Of a stretch of DNA of 64,000 nt, positions 10,930-24,500 are shown one piece after another (position 1 is the stretch's first letter; every line of letters starts with the position of its first letter). A model generated the notes under the pieces. The model searched no databases and was not told the DNA's origin. It worked only from the letters and a program-made list of their open reading frames with translations. The stretch is from the NCBI RefSeq assembly GCF_030272615.1, contig NC_081415.1, positions 631,641,041-631,705,040 on the forward strand, read 5' to 3'. Made by a program: the position numbers and the translations under genes. The stretch comes from Cryptomeria japonica (Eukaryota; Streptophyta; Pinopsida; Cupressales; Cupressaceae).

Positions 10930-11789
10930 TCCCATAGAATTTTTTTTAATTGTGGAAATTCCTTTAACTCATGATCGTCCTTGATCGATTCAATTTGAAG
11001 AGCATCGCATCCCATGTCTGCAAGTATGTCCACCATCTTATTACCTTCCCTTTAAGTGTGCAAAATATGAAATGCTTCAAATGAATCTAGCAAAAACCAA
11101 ACTTGTCCGAGAATATAGTTTATCCTTCAATTTAATGTTTTCCTCTGTATACAGGCATTAATAATAAGAGAGGAGTCCCCTTCAACATGAACTTTTAGAT
11201 AACCCAATTTCTTTGCGAGGATCAATCCTTCTAGTAACGCTTGCACCTCTGCCATATTATTAGTTCCTGGAGGCAATACAGAAGATTTGAATGCTTTTAA
11301 ATTGCACATATGATCCCTAATACAAACTCTAGCCCTCGAGTCACCTGGGTTCCCTCTTGATGAACCATCGAAGTTAATTTTGACAAAATCTCGATGAGGG
11401 GGTTGCCATGAAATATTAGATCTATCAACCTTAATCAATTTATTAGAAGATGGCATGTTGGAGTTAGATGGTGATAAAATGTGCTTCCAATTTTTGATAA
11501 TGGAAGAATCCCAAGATGGAAATAATGAAGAAATGTTAAAATGGGATTGAACATAAACATTAACTAGGTCTGAAACTAATTTCTCAATGACTTCCAAAAT
11601 TTTATCAACAAACAAAGACACTTTCCTAAAAGATCTTTTATTTCTTTCCCACCAGATGGACCAAATGACTGATGTTGGAATGATGTGCCAAATACAAGAA
11701 AAGGTGGAGGAGGTAAACAAAGTAGGCCAAGACCGAAACAAATCCCAAACTATGTTTGGCAGAGGCAATGAAATTTGCAATCTATTCAA
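10930..11789 (-). pseudogene. LINE RNase H domain (RVT_3)
   Basis: The domain begins FVKINFDGSSRGNPG (catalytic D in INFDGS). It continues with NNMAEVQALLEGL (E) and VHVEGDSSLII (D). After a break near 11127 it resumes with REGNKMVDILADMG (last D) at about 11040-10980. This is the plant LINE/RVT_3 type. The break between the third and fourth acidic residues, plus stops, makes it non-functional. Confidence 0.85.
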
Positions 11790-11804
11790 AATGAAGAACC
11801 AACA

Positions 11805-12134
11805 CTATTGAGAAAATGGGCATTGAACAAACAAGTGGTCGACTGATTCACTTTCCTTATTACACATAACACAGAGAAATGGTTGCGAGATTTGCAACTT
11901 GACTAGTCTATCACTAGTTAAGATCTTGTTTTGAACTGCCAACCAAGAGAAACAACTTGCTTTAGGCAAGACCTTGTTATTCCAACATAATTTAAAAGCT
12001 CTTTGGATCTGCTTCTGATCCATCATATGTTGTAAAGCTGCATATCCATTTTTAACTGGAAATACACCTTGTTTGGAAGGAGCCCAAAAAAATTTATCCG
12101 ATTTATCTGAAAGGGATACAATTCTCTGATCCAA
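11805..12134 (-). pseudogene. LINE zf-RVT zinc-binding region
   Basis: The FWAPSKQGVFPVKNGYAAL opening is followed by FCWN/CCFSWLAVQNKILTSDRL and CVMCNKESESVDHLFVQCPFS. This is the standard plant LINE zf-RVT module (C..C...E...HLF..C). It lies between the RT C-terminus and the RNase H, with one frameshift on each side. Confidence 0.85.
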
Positions 12135-12205
12135 AAGGTTTTATAACATCTTCTTTTGATTAATATCAATGATAATATTCAAAGAATATTTCCAGATGGC
12201 CTTTC

Positions 12206-13715
12206 CTAAATATAATCAATGAGTTTCTCACCCCATACATGAGTAAGAATAGGAATTATTTCTTGCAGATGTTGACATTGTGCTAGTGGAGGGTGTCCAT
12301 TCCATGAGTAATTCCATAAATGAATTGACTCCCCATTATTAACTTGCCAATAAATATATGTGGTTACCAATTCTCTGGAGGACATCATGAAGTTCCACAT
12401 TGCAAATCCATTTGGGGGGTTAGCAATGGTGAGGATTCTTAGCGGGTTTGAAGAATCTAGATACTTCACTTGCATGATTTGACACCATTTTGCATTAGGC
12501 TTGGAGTACATTTTCCATACCAATTTACCTCCAAATGCTTTATTACATTTGGTGAGATCATGCAGTCCTACTCCTCCCACCACCTTTCCATGTGTCATAT
12601 TGGTGAGTGAAATTAATGGAATTTTCTTTTCTTGAGATAGATTAACGTTCCATAAAAAGCTTCTGATAATTTTTTGGATCTTCATGACAACTGATTTTGG
12701 ATCCTTAAGGACATAGATGTAGTAGTTAGGTATGGAGGCCAAAACAATTTTGATAAGAAGGATGTGGCCTGAGAGAGACAACCATCTAACTCGCCAAGTT
12801 GAAATTCTAGATTTAATCCTTTCAAGCACACCAATAAGATGATTTATTAGCTCCCATGAAGAAAGGAATACCTAGGTACGAGCAAGGTAAATCTTCTAGT
12901 TTCAATCCCAAAATTTTTATGATCTTTCTGCTAACTGTAGGTTTTATGTTGAAGATAAATACCTTTGATTTCTGAGCATTAATTTTCTGACCTAAAACCG
13001 ATGTGTAGGATTCCAAAACTTTCTTAATTTGATTAGCCTCTGCTATATTGGATTTTCCATATAAAAGAGTGTCATCTGCAAAGAGTGTATGTGTGATTGA
13101 AATGGGATTATTGGGAATGTGGATACCCTTCCAAGTGCCCTTTTCATTATTAAATTTGATTAATCTACTAAGTGCTTCTTCCATAATGATGAACAAGAAA
13201 GGGGATAGGGAGTCTCCTTGCTTAACACCTTGAGTAGCTGCAAAGAAACCTGAAGGTGTCCCATTGATAATGATTGAGAAGAATACTCCCGAAATACATG
13301 CTCTTATCCATTTGCACCATTTATCAGAGAATCCAAATTTGTGGAGAACTTTTAAGAGAAAATTCCAATTTACCCTATCATAGGCCTTCATCATATCAAG
13401 CTTAGCAATAAAAGATGGCATTTGGGCGGTTTGGACGGAGTGGAGAACTTCATGTGCAACTAGTGCTCCTTCCATAGTTTCCCTCCTAGGGACAAAGCCC
13501 CCTTGTTCTAGTGAAATAAGTTTTGGAATGAGTTTTTTCAATCTTTGATAAATGGCCTTAGTAAGAATTTTATAGATGGTATTACAAAAGGAGATAGGCC
13601 TAAAATCCGCAAAGGTTTTTGGTACTCTAACCTTGGGAAGAATTGCTACATTAGTAACATTGAACATCTTCAGCACTGAAGCACTTCTTCTTGACTCTTC
13701 AAGTGCTTCCAACAA
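12206..13715 (-). pseudogene. LINE reverse transcriptase
   Basis: The N-terminal frame (13715-12822) carries VAILPKV..P..FADFRPIS, FIAKLDMMKAYDRV (motif A, first Asp), GVKQGDSLSPFLF, and LFADDTLLYG (motif C, FADD). The C-terminal part (12829-12206) continues in another frame with SSGHILLIKIVLASIPNYYI-type thumb sequence and ends in the WxxGES..LW block of plant LINEs. The catalytic aspartates are intact; the frameshift near 12825 is what breaks the gene. Confidence 0.9.
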
Positions 13716-13979
13716 ATCAAAACCTATGACATCCCAACACTTTTGAAAGAAAAGGGCTGTATACCCATCAGTACCCGGGGCTTAATCCAGGGCAAGTGAA
13801 AACACCACTCCATGAACTTCTTCAAGAGTGAAAGGTTTCATGAGATCCTCATTGTCACATTAGGAAATGATATTTGGGATAACATCTATGGCTTCATGTT
13901 CTTTAGATGCTAATTGTGTGTTACCAAGGGGAGGAGTAAGCAAAATTTTTAAAAAAGTCACTCCTTCATCTTGAATTTC

Positions 13980-14378
13980 CTAAGGTTTTGTCAGCTTATT
14001 ACCTGAACTAGCATCATTAATCTCAAATATTGAAGAGGCCACTCTTTTTTCTTTAGCTGACACATGAAAGAATTTTGCATTACTATCTCCTTCTTTCAAC
14101 CAAAGTTCCCTAGACTTCTGCCTCCAATAAACTTCCTCTCTCTTACATAACTCTTCCCATGTTGTTTGAAGATGTTTTTGCTTATCATATGTGGCATTAT
14201 CCATGCTCTGCATAATGATATGATCCTGAATTTCTGCTAGCTCTTTTGCCACCATATCTTTTTCATGGAAAATATTCTTAAAAACTGTGGCATTCCATAC
14301 TTTAATTTGAGATTTAACATACTGCATTTTCTTGTAAAATTGAAGCATTTTATTTCCATTATGAAATGGTGCACTCAC
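13980..14378 (-). pseudogene. LINE EN-RT linker segment
   Basis: Contains MQYVKSQIKVWN and WRQKSRELWLKEGDSNAKFFH. The latter is the highly conserved linker of plant LINE ORF2 between endonuclease and reverse transcriptase. A gap with stops (13716-13979) separates it from the RT. Confidence 0.85.
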
Positions 14379-14790
14379 CTAGCATTGATGAAGTAGGGGA
14401 GAAAATGATGATGTCTGAACCACATCTTTTCAAATTTGAACGAAGGCCGATGAGCACAAGGTGAATTCTTGGAAGAGATATTCAGTGAAATGGAAAAGTG
14501 GTCTGAGCAAATAAGAGAGAGAATATTTGATTCAAATTGATAATTCCGTACCAACCATTGTTGAGAAATGAGAAATCTATCCAATCTCTCAGCTATTTGT
14601 GAAAAGCTCTTTCTCCTATTTGTCCATGTAAAAAAAACCTTTATTGGCACTATATTTGTCAATGCATTATCAGAGATAAAACCCACAAAATCTTCAATAA
14701 TCCTTATTGGAGGACAAATACCCCCTCTTTTTTCTTGGAGGGAGACAATAGCATTGAAGTAACCTTCCAAAATAATGTTATGATCTACAA
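14375..14790 (-). pseudogene. LINE endonuclease, C-terminal half only
   Basis: Reads GYFNAIVSLQEKRGG (usual GDFN), FFTWTNRR, IAERLDRFLIS and SDHFSISLN (conserved SDH). The N-terminal half of the apurinic endonuclease, including the WN.RGL start and first catalytic residues, is missing. Sequence upstream of about 14800 already belongs to ORF1-like material, so an internal deletion has fused the two. Confidence 0.8.
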
Positions 14791-14808
14791 ATTGATTGAT
14801 AGGTGTTG

Positions 14809-15531
14809 CTATTTTATTCCAGAGCCTCTTTTTGTCAAGTGTACTAGTGAGGGATTTGTAGAATGATCATCACAAACTTTAATTATTTGATGCAAATCTT
14901 GTTGACATTGAGCATTGAAATGTCCCAGAAAGGCTGAATGAGAATCCTCTATTTCAGGTTCTTCAAGAATGATAGTTTGCTTCCAAGTACCAAATTTGGA
15001 AACAATTGATAAATTATCTGGTACCAATTTTGACGTGTCCAGAAGAAAGCATACTCGAATTGGAAGATGAGTAAATTCAAAAGGAATTAGATCATGATTA
15101 ATGAAGATTCCAATTTGGTTTGCAAATTAACTCAATCAACTCTAAATCTCTATATTCCAAAGGCAAGGACAGAAAGGAGATCCAAAAGGAGGCAAATTTA
15201 TAGATTGCAGAGTCCGTCTTGAAATTTGGTACCCATGGGACAATGAAAAGACCAAAACCCTTACAGAACCAACCCTTATACTTATGGGTCATATCCCTAA
15301 AATATTTTGAATGAAATATTGTAATAACAAACCTTGATTCATTATCAATGTAGAAAATTTCCTTAACCCCTTTCCAACCTTTCTTAGCCCATGACAACAA
15401 ATCATCAGATGAAGGAGAAGATTTCCAAAACTTACCAACAAGCACTCTCTCTCGAAGATGCAAAATTTAGGGCATAATGACCTAATCTGGGAGAGTAACC
15501 TTTTACTTCTTATCAAGGTGGCTTGATTCAA
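14809..15531 (-). pseudogene. LINE ORF1, DUF4283-like
   Basis: The 15098-15463 frame reads LVGKFWKSSPSSDDLLSW, followed by F..F....F and PLEYRDLELI. This fits the DUF4283 nucleic-acid-binding domain usual in plant LINE ORF1/gag-like proteins. The 14809-15027 frame is the acidic tail. Frames are broken near 15030-15098 and 15465. Confidence 0.65.
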
Positions 15532-15689
15532 GAGTGATCACATTATCTCTCTTTTTGATCGGCAAATCAATATGTTCTTCATTTAGCTATTTTTTCCTCT
15601 AAATTTTTAAGGGCTCATCAAATGTTCAGGGGGAGGGGGGGGGATCTCCTCACCTGATCTGTATTTGCGAAGCTGCCTATCAGATTTTA

Positions 15690-15940
15690 GGATAAAGGGC
15701 ACTTTAAGGTTGAAAACTGAATGGTCTCGGCTCCCTGCATTATCAACCTTTAGGTTGAAGGACACTCTAAGTGTGGGATCTGAAAGATCTCGGCTCCTTG
15801 TGATTGGAATATTGTTCAGGTGGGAGGCTGAATGGTCTCAGCTCCCTGCACTATCAAACTTTGGGTTGAAGGATGCTCTAAGTGTGGGATCTGAAAGATC
15901 TCGTCTCCCTGCAATTGGAATATTGTTTGGGTAGGAGAGG
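15690..15940 (-). repeat. LINE 5' region, ~125-bp tandem repeat
   Basis: Two and a partial third copies of a unit of about 125 bp (for example GGTTGAAGGA.(A/T)GCTCTAAGTGTGGG and the GATCTGAAAGATCTCG neighbourhood at 15757-15810 and 15865-15910). They lie upstream of ORF1, where LINE promoters often carry repeated monomers. Confidence 0.6.
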
Positions 15941-16372
15941 AATTTGGGATTGCTTACCTATATATTGTTGGGCCAGGAAGAATATGAGGGTAAAAACTGG
16001 CCATAGAGTATATTTTTACTTTTGAAATACGCTTCTATATGTTTCCTCAAGTGATCTAAGAACCCTTTTCCCCTGACAGGATCCCGTGAATGGTTAGAGC
16101 AATAACCCTCATAGATATCAAATATTGGTTGCTTTTGTTTGGATAATCTTTTGAGTGGAGGTCTTTGATATTCTTGGGAATTCTAGATATGCTTATTCCT
16201 CTGTGAATTCTTGTAGCTCACGGAGTTCCATTAGTCTGGTTCCTTCCATCTACTATTGCTGGTTTGGTAAACATTTTGCCTTGTAGGTTCAAATTTTTTT
16301 CTTCCCACCTAAGCAACTCCTGCAGACCGTATCCTTCCTTTCATGTCATATATATTAGGCTAGGCTATTATT

Positions 16373-17817
16373 ATTATAATTATAATTATTATTAAGTTAT
16401 ACTAGAACATATATAACTTTAGACTTGAGTTTTTGTGAAAAAATAAAATAAATTAATTTGTTGCTTGTGTGAAGTAAGAAAATGCATATTTTGTATTAGT
16501 GCTCACCATTTTCTATAGTAGATTATATGAAAGAGAACATCTCGACAACTAGTTGAATTTACCTTGTCAAAGTTGAATATCAATTTATTTTTTACAAAAT
16601 ACATTATATCTTCAATATCCAAATCTACCTATATTTTCGAGATAGCTTAGTGATTTGTTAACTAATTTTAAGGATACATAGTTTTCCTATATGAGAAATT
16701 GGTTTAAAATCTAACTTTATAGTTCCAAAACAACTACTTACTAAGGGCTCTTGATTTGATAAATGATCAATACTACATGTCATCTTAATTATTGTTAAAT
16801 AAATAGAAACTCATGATCAATAAAAGGATTAGAATATGTTTTGACACTTCTTTTTCATGATGAAGAAAGTTAAGTAATAATTTGGTGGCACCTATACTTA
16901 ATCTTGTGTCTTTTTGAGATTTTATGTCATTTACTAAAGGTTTCAAATAAATTTTGAGAAGATAAATATATATTTAAAGTAGAAATATACCTATTCCAAC
17001 TAGTACATGATCCAATTGAAGAACTCATAATTATTAATTTATATAGATTAAAAACTAGTTGAATGGGTAATATGAAGGAGAGTTGTATACCTGTAGCATA
17101 GTGAAATTATCACCCCTATGTCATTCCATCACTTATTCCTTCCTACCATACCCTTGGATTAAATAGCGAAGTGAGAAAATAATTAGATAAAATTTCCATT
17201 ATTCTCAACTGTTGAAGTCTTCTATATTTACAATGAGGTTGAGGAGAGTGAATTAGATTACTATGTTTATACTTCTAATTATGGACATTTCTTATAATAC
17301 TGGATTGAATAGTGTTTTTACATGAAATATTGAAAGCTTTGTGCCCTCACCATTCACCACAAATATACCAGAATGCAACCTAGAAAGTGCGAGTGAGATG
17401 TTTGATCATACAATCACCATGTAGATTAGTAGTCATCATAGAGATAAAAGGTTACTAGCCTCCAAACTCTATGATGCATTGGTAGTGTTATAATGGTTAA
17501 GTATCATTGGTTATATATTTCTTTAACATGATACCAACTACACTTGGAGACTAGAAGCATTAATAATTGTTATAAAAATATTATAACAAATATTTGACTC
17601 ATGTCCTATCAATCATAAATGAACTAGATTGGGCCAATTAAAGGAATCATTAAATATGAAACAACTAGCTAAACTAACTTGACAATACCAACAATTTTAT
17701 TGAATAACTTGTTATAATTAGTATTGCTTATACTTTAAACAAATGATTTGGATGTGAGGATTAGCTATAATGCTCAATTGTGGAATATAACCAATGCACA
17801 TATGACATTGTCAAAGA
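16373..17817. other. AT-rich spacer, nothing recognised
   Basis: Short open frames only; no element edges or RNA genes recognised. Confidence 0.5.
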
Positions 17818-18450
17818 ATTTTTTCTTTTTTCAAAAAAAAAAGGGATAAGATTATATTGAAAAAAAGTAAAAAAATATTACATAAATATTTCAAAACAAT
17901 AATAACTATATCACAAAAGTTAAAAGAAGGAAAAAACAAAGAGATTTCCCATAGATCCAACACCATTGGAAGAACACAAATACCAAACAAAACTAGTGAT
18001 ATATAAACAATGATCAATCCTTGTTATTTTCAAGAAGTTAAAGATACTATGTAGCTTGACTAGGGGATAATAAATCCCAATAAAAAATATTTCATCTTCG
18101 ATGAATTGCAGAAGCCCATTTGGGAAGAGAATCTGCAACAATACTCCATTTATGGCGAATATAAATTAGGGGAGAGAATCAAAGTTCTTAGAAAGTGAAT
18201 CTATGCCACAAAAGAAGCCAATTACTAAGATGAGTCATCAAAACTCTCTTTATTCAAAAGAGAAACTAACATCATAGAATCCATCTCACAAATAACCTAT
18301 TTCCAACCCAATTCACAAGATTTCTCTAAAGCTATAAGGAGAGAACATGCTTCTACATAATTATTAGTATCAAACCTTGTAGCAAAATAAATATTTAAAA
18401 CAAGTTGTTAAAGACTTTCGAACTTAAAATAAAAATAACAATTTATGTAA
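17818..18450 (-). pseudogene. 5'-truncated LINE (RNase H remnant)
   Basis: On the minus strand 18390-18240 reads TNNYVEACSLLIALEKSCELG, then ICEMDSMMLVSLLN. These match the Glu and third Asp regions of a LINE RNase H. Degenerate sequence with stops follows to an A-rich end (T-rich at 17818-17840 on the plus strand). No upstream RT is present, so the copy is truncated at its 5' end, as expected of LINE insertion. Confidence 0.65.
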
Positions 18451-18989
18451 AGAGGCATATAGATCAAATGTTATTGAGTTCCACATTCAAATAAAAATGC
18501 AAAAAATTTGCACTATCCAATCAATATAATGTGTTGGAAAATTTACATATATGAAAATAAAATTTAGAAGCAAGTATAAACTATAAAAAATGAAATATTA
18601 AGTGTACACAAAATAAATTTGGCTCTTATAATTTATCTTGGTGGGTTTCTAGCCCTTTCTCTAAAGTTTCTAGTCAAATACATACTCTTACCACTTGTTG
18701 GCAATGATGTTATCAAAACCAACTATAGGTGAATTGAGGAAGATTCACCTCTCTTGAAAAGTAATTAAATCACCACAAGGTTCCTTTGAAGTTTGAAGTT
18801 ATGTCTTGACCGAGTGAAATGACTCAATTGGTCTATGTGCTAGGGATGAACCCACAATAGTGGGTTACACTTTTTTGGATGAAAGAATCTGAGTCTTTTG
18901 TCCAAATCTTATTTTCACCCACGTTCTATTGATGACATCTAATGACACATTAGATTATGATTATATATATAAAATTGATAATATTACAT

Positions 18990-19740
18990 AAAAAATTAAA
19001 CAATATCACATAAGAATTTAAATCATCCCCTTAAGCCATGTCCTAATTACATCCTCTTAAGGTCCATTTTAAAATAATGCTTTAAATAGTTAAGATCTAG
19101 ACTTGATATAATTTTGAAATAGATGAACAATATATTAAATTAAATTGCCCAATGAAAATTTCATAAAGCTTCATTTTTAACAATATCATGCATAAGAATT
19201 AAAATCATCCCCTTGAGCCATGTCCTTTAATTAAACATCCCCTTAAGACATTTAAAAATCATTTCTAGGTAATGACATCCCCATATACTTGGTCCATTTA
19301 AAAATTGTATGAAAATTTCATAAAACTTTAAACAGTATCATGTACATGTGCATAAGAATTTAAATCATCCCCTTAAGTCATGTTCAAATTATTACATCCC
19401 ATTAAGGTCCATTTATAAATAATGTTTTAGTTAAGATGTACTTAATTATAATTTTGAAATAGATGGACAACATATTAATTTATTGCACAATGAAAATTTC
19501 ATAAGAATTTAAATAATTCCCTTAAGCCATGTCCTAATTAAACATCACCTTAAGACATTTAAAAATCATTTCTAGGTAATGACACCCCCTTACTCAAGGT
19601 CCATTTAACAACAATGAAAATTTCATAAAACTTTAAACGATATCACATACATGCAACATAAGATTTTAAATTGAATCCCCTTAAGCCATGTCCTAACTAC
19701 ATCCCTTTAAGACATTTATAAATGTCAAATTGTTCAACCT
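18990..19740. repeat. Minisatellite, about five units of 150-180 bp
   Basis: Units begin near 19010, 19190, 19350, 19500 and 19658 with CATAAGAATTTAAATCATCC-like sequence. They share TTAAGCCATGTCCTAATTAC, AAGGTCCATTTA and ATGAAAATTTCATAAA blocks in the same order with substitutions and indels. Confidence 0.75.
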
Positions 19741-20334
19741 TGACACAAATGGAAAACATATACATTATTTCTAGGCCACGTGAAGTGGTTCAACCCGCTC
19801 TTGGATAACAAGTAATATTCTCTCATCTCATCAGTATCTAGTCTCCACTTTTGAATGCCATATCCTACGATTGGATGAAGAGACAAGGTGCTAGCAATTA
19901 TAAGGTGGCTATACTAATAGACCTTGTTTTCATGTTGATAATCAATAAAGTGAATCCCATGTTTAACTATTTTGATTTTCTTCAAGTACGTTCCTTACAC
20001 AACAACTGAACCTGCACATAGAAAATAACATTCCAAACCTATTAAAGAATTTCTATAATATTTTATATAAAAATTTAGATTTCAAACAATGATTTCTAGC
20101 TCTCCTGAATGTAAGATACTATATTAAATTAAGTTTCAAAAATAAATTTAAAATAAATTGCATTGAACTTGTGGGAAGCAACATTCCATTGTTTGTTTCT
20201 TGTTTTGTTAACTTATTCCTCTCCTTTGTGCAATGCAATATATAGTAACTAACACCTTCTATATTTTCAGACTCTGCTATGACTGCAAACAAATGTCCTG
20301 CAATAAATTTCTTGGTAAATTTACTTTAAAGAAT

Positions 20335-20339
<5 letters not shown>

Positions 20340-20381
<42 letters not shown>

Positions 20382-20440
20382 GTGTGTGTGTGCATGTATG
20401 TATGTATGTATGTATGTATGTATGTATGTATGTATGTATA
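20340..20440. repeat. (TG)n then (TATG)n microsatellite
   Basis: An uninterrupted TG run (with GGGTGGG) changes into a GTAT run of about a dozen repeats. Confidence 0.95.
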
Positions 20441-20462
20441 TATTAAAAATAAAACCATTATA

Positions 20463-22703
20463 TCATGAAATTAAATTTAAACATGTAAATTTATACGTAC
20501 CAATTTTGATCAATCCTGAAATATGGTCATAACCAATCGAAATCAATGGAGTGTCATCGAAAATTTCATCCTCATCTCCATCATTTGTATTAGTAACATC
20601 TAGTGGTACCAATTTCCATGCATTGACATATCCATGTTCCTGGTTGTTGCATTCATCAGAGTTTTCAGAATTGTAATTAAAATAAAAGCATGAGTAATCT
20701 CTAGTGTACAATGACCACATGCAACTATTTGTACTCACAAAAGAATGCAAAGACCTTGTTTTCTCTACCCTCTTCCATCCATGCATTTATCTTCTATCCA
20801 CATCTTCAAAACATAAAAAAATAATTTACATATAAATTTTTCAATTCAATATTAAGTATTTCAATTTTAGAGTAATTTGAAAACATGAAATAAAATCAAA
20901 TTTTGAAAGATTGTGCATACTTGATATCTCCCAAACACTCTATATGGTACAAATTTATCTGATCTTCATGATGTACTAGTCTCATTTGGTACAAAGTGCA
21001 TCTTGCACAATTCAACTACATCATGTGCATCTTTTATATGAAATCCCTGATAATTCATTAGATACTTTCTTAAAGCACATTTGATGCAAGCTCTTGCACC
21101 ACCATGCTCACCCTTTCCATGTCCACTCTCGAAGAAAATCCAAACTTGTGGTATCTTTTGGTTTTGATGATATCTACATAGTGCATAAAAATACCTTGAT
21201 GATTTGAATTATGCTGCACATCCATCTGACCAAAAAAAATGGTTTTCAATTTTAATGCCCCTATTTTCCAAATATCCAAAAAACTTCTTAAAGCAATGTT
21301 CCACAAAATGTGTGTCATGCTCTTTATCATCACTAACATAAAATTGATATTCTTTCTTAATGGCCCATGCTTCAAATATAATTTCAACACCATTCACATC
21401 TAATTGTGCGTGTCGATAACACACTTGGACCATAATAGTGATATGCTTTGAAAAGTAGTATTTTGATTGAATCCATTTTTGATGAACAAAAGTAATTTTT
21501 TGCAAAGTTGACAACCGATAAAATTATTCCAAGAGGGAAAGTGTCTCTTAGTGTTTGTAATTGTTGTACTTTCCACTTAGCAAAAAAATCATGACGTATA
21601 TAGGGTTGAATCAATTTACAAAAATTATCCATCAAGGTTCCAACAAGTATCTTCTCTTCTACATATTCTAACCTTGTGGATTCTTTCCCAAATTTTGTTT
21701 AAGACTTTATGTACTTGTAACTCTTACATTTTACCATCCTTTTCATGTTAGTATCTTCATTTCTCAATGGGAATTTAGCCAAATTACCACAAGTTTCACA
21801 ATTTCCATTTATGCAATCTATTTGACCTATTGCATTATCATCTGATTTGTCACATAAAATTGATACTATGCACTGACTTGGTTGTTTAGGGGGAGAATTT
21901 TGAAAACCATCACTTCTTCTATCATCTTTCAAAACACTTGATAGTAGAGATCAAATTCAATATGTTTTGTATGTAGCACAAATTTATTAGGCCCAATACT
22001 ATGTTTGATAACATCTCTACTATTTGATGAAGGACAAGTATGATCAATCCAAAATGTAGTGATCAAGTTCCTAACTCCATCTTCAATCATGTTAGAATGA
22101 GGAGCTCTACACAACACATTATTGCCCAATCGCCTTCCAATGTACTATCATCCAAATTCATTCTCATTTTCACATAATGTGATATTTTCTTCCTACTATA
22201 TCCAATCTCAGATGAAAGTGAGGAGATTTATCTTTTTTGGGACATTTTTTATCATTTAAAATAGATGTCAATATCACTCTTCTTGAAATGGTCTTATCTA
22301 TAGATCTAGACTGTTTCCCAATTGAACCCAAACCATCCTTAACATTTTCAACAATATCTTTTTGTAGGTTAGAAAATTTCCTCCTTTTGAATGTTGTATC
22401 TACACCCAACAATTTTAATGGCTCTTTTAACTCATTATTAAGAAGTTAAATTGATAATAGCTGGGCTTTTTCAAGTGTATCAAGATTCTCAAACTAAGCA
22501 ATTATTTTATTTGACTTTTTATTCAATATCCTCCTATTAGTATATGTAGATTGGCCTACATAATATCTCAATTTCTCCACATCCATTTCAATTAAATGAT
22601 CTAAGTTTCTAGAAATATTTTTTCTCTTTACACATTGAGCTATATCCATATTCTCATTCATACTCGTAGAAGGAAGCAATATTGACCCTTCTCCAACATC
22701 CAT
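20463..22703 (-). pseudogene. Decayed DDE-transposase-like gene
   Basis: Blocks in order on the minus strand: an N-terminal Cys/His-containing part (22412-21929); CETCGNLAKFPL (about 21780); QTLRDTFPLGIILSVVNFAKNY (about 21570); QVCYRHAQ and YVSDDKEHDTHFVEHC; FFWSDGCAA (about 21215); FFESGHGKGEHGGARA (about 21100); and a C-terminal exon (20803-20463) with TRSLHSF..TN and LYTRDYSCF. I recognise these as a family of plant and animal hypothetical proteins with a DFAENY / SDGCA / GHGKGEHD signature that looks like a DDE transposase. At least four frameshifts break it. A GT..AG intron (20920-20804) is still visible. The usual first Asp and following Glu of DFAENY here read N and K. Confidence 0.6.
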
Positions 22704-22879
22704 TGCTTGAGCTTCTCAGTGTTGAGAACAAGCTACACAAAAACCAATTTTTTTAAATTTTTTTAAAAATCTAGATAGTATAAATTTAATTATAATGACT
22801 AAAGGGGATGGATGGAGAGAGTAGATAGATCTAGAAAGAGAGATCGATAAGTAAAGATGCATACTTGTCTGAGCTTGGG

Positions 22880-23177
22880 CATGAGAACTTCACTTAGTTA
22901 ACCTAGGTTATAGAACGTGCGTTCATGACATACTAAAGAATCCCCCTATTTTAAAAAAATATTGGCCTAAACTCCTTTTTTTCACCCCTTCCCAATACAC
23001 ATCCTAAATTAAAAGCCCCACTATTTTATCTAGATATTGTTTTTTTTTCATCGCCCAAATTAAAATCCCTTCTATTTTCACTGACAAGAAATATATTGTA
23101 CCTTCATTTTTGGGATATTAAACACCCCAATATGAATCCACATGATATAATATTGCCTAGCCAGTGAATCCCCCGTG
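22880..23177. mobile_element. hAT-like MITE, copy 1
   Basis: A 298-bp element whose right end is CACGGGGGATTCACTGGCT in reverse complement. The left end CATGAGAACTTCACT is a diverged mirror of it. It is flanked by AGCTTGGG (22872-22879) and AGCTTCGG (23178-23185), an 8-bp duplication with one change. It aligns along its length with 41186-41457. No coding capacity. Confidence 0.75.
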
Positions 23178-23312
23178 AGCTTCGGCTGACCCTTCTCCAA
23201 CTTCTGTAGCTTGAGTTTCTGCATGAGCTTGTGCTTGTAGAGTGCTATCTACAAACTAAATAAATTTACAAAAAAGAACAATAATTATCACCTAGATTGA
23301 AGACTTAGAAAA

Positions 23313-24500
<1,188 letters not shown>

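Larger units (their letters stand above)
9307..16360 (-). mobile_element. LINE (L1/RTE-like order, RNase H-bearing), ~7 kb
   Basis: On the minus strand the order is 5' repeats, DUF4283-like ORF1, endonuclease remnant, reverse transcriptase, zf-RVT, RNase H, an extra ORF and an A-rich tail. The 3' end is the T-rich run at about 9307-9318. It is flanked by TAGGCTATTATT at 9295-9306 and again at 16361-16372, read as a 12-bp target duplication. A 3' untranslated block at about 9320-9480 resembles the terminal regions common in plant LINEs. Multiple frameshifts and stops make it inactive. Confidence 0.75.
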
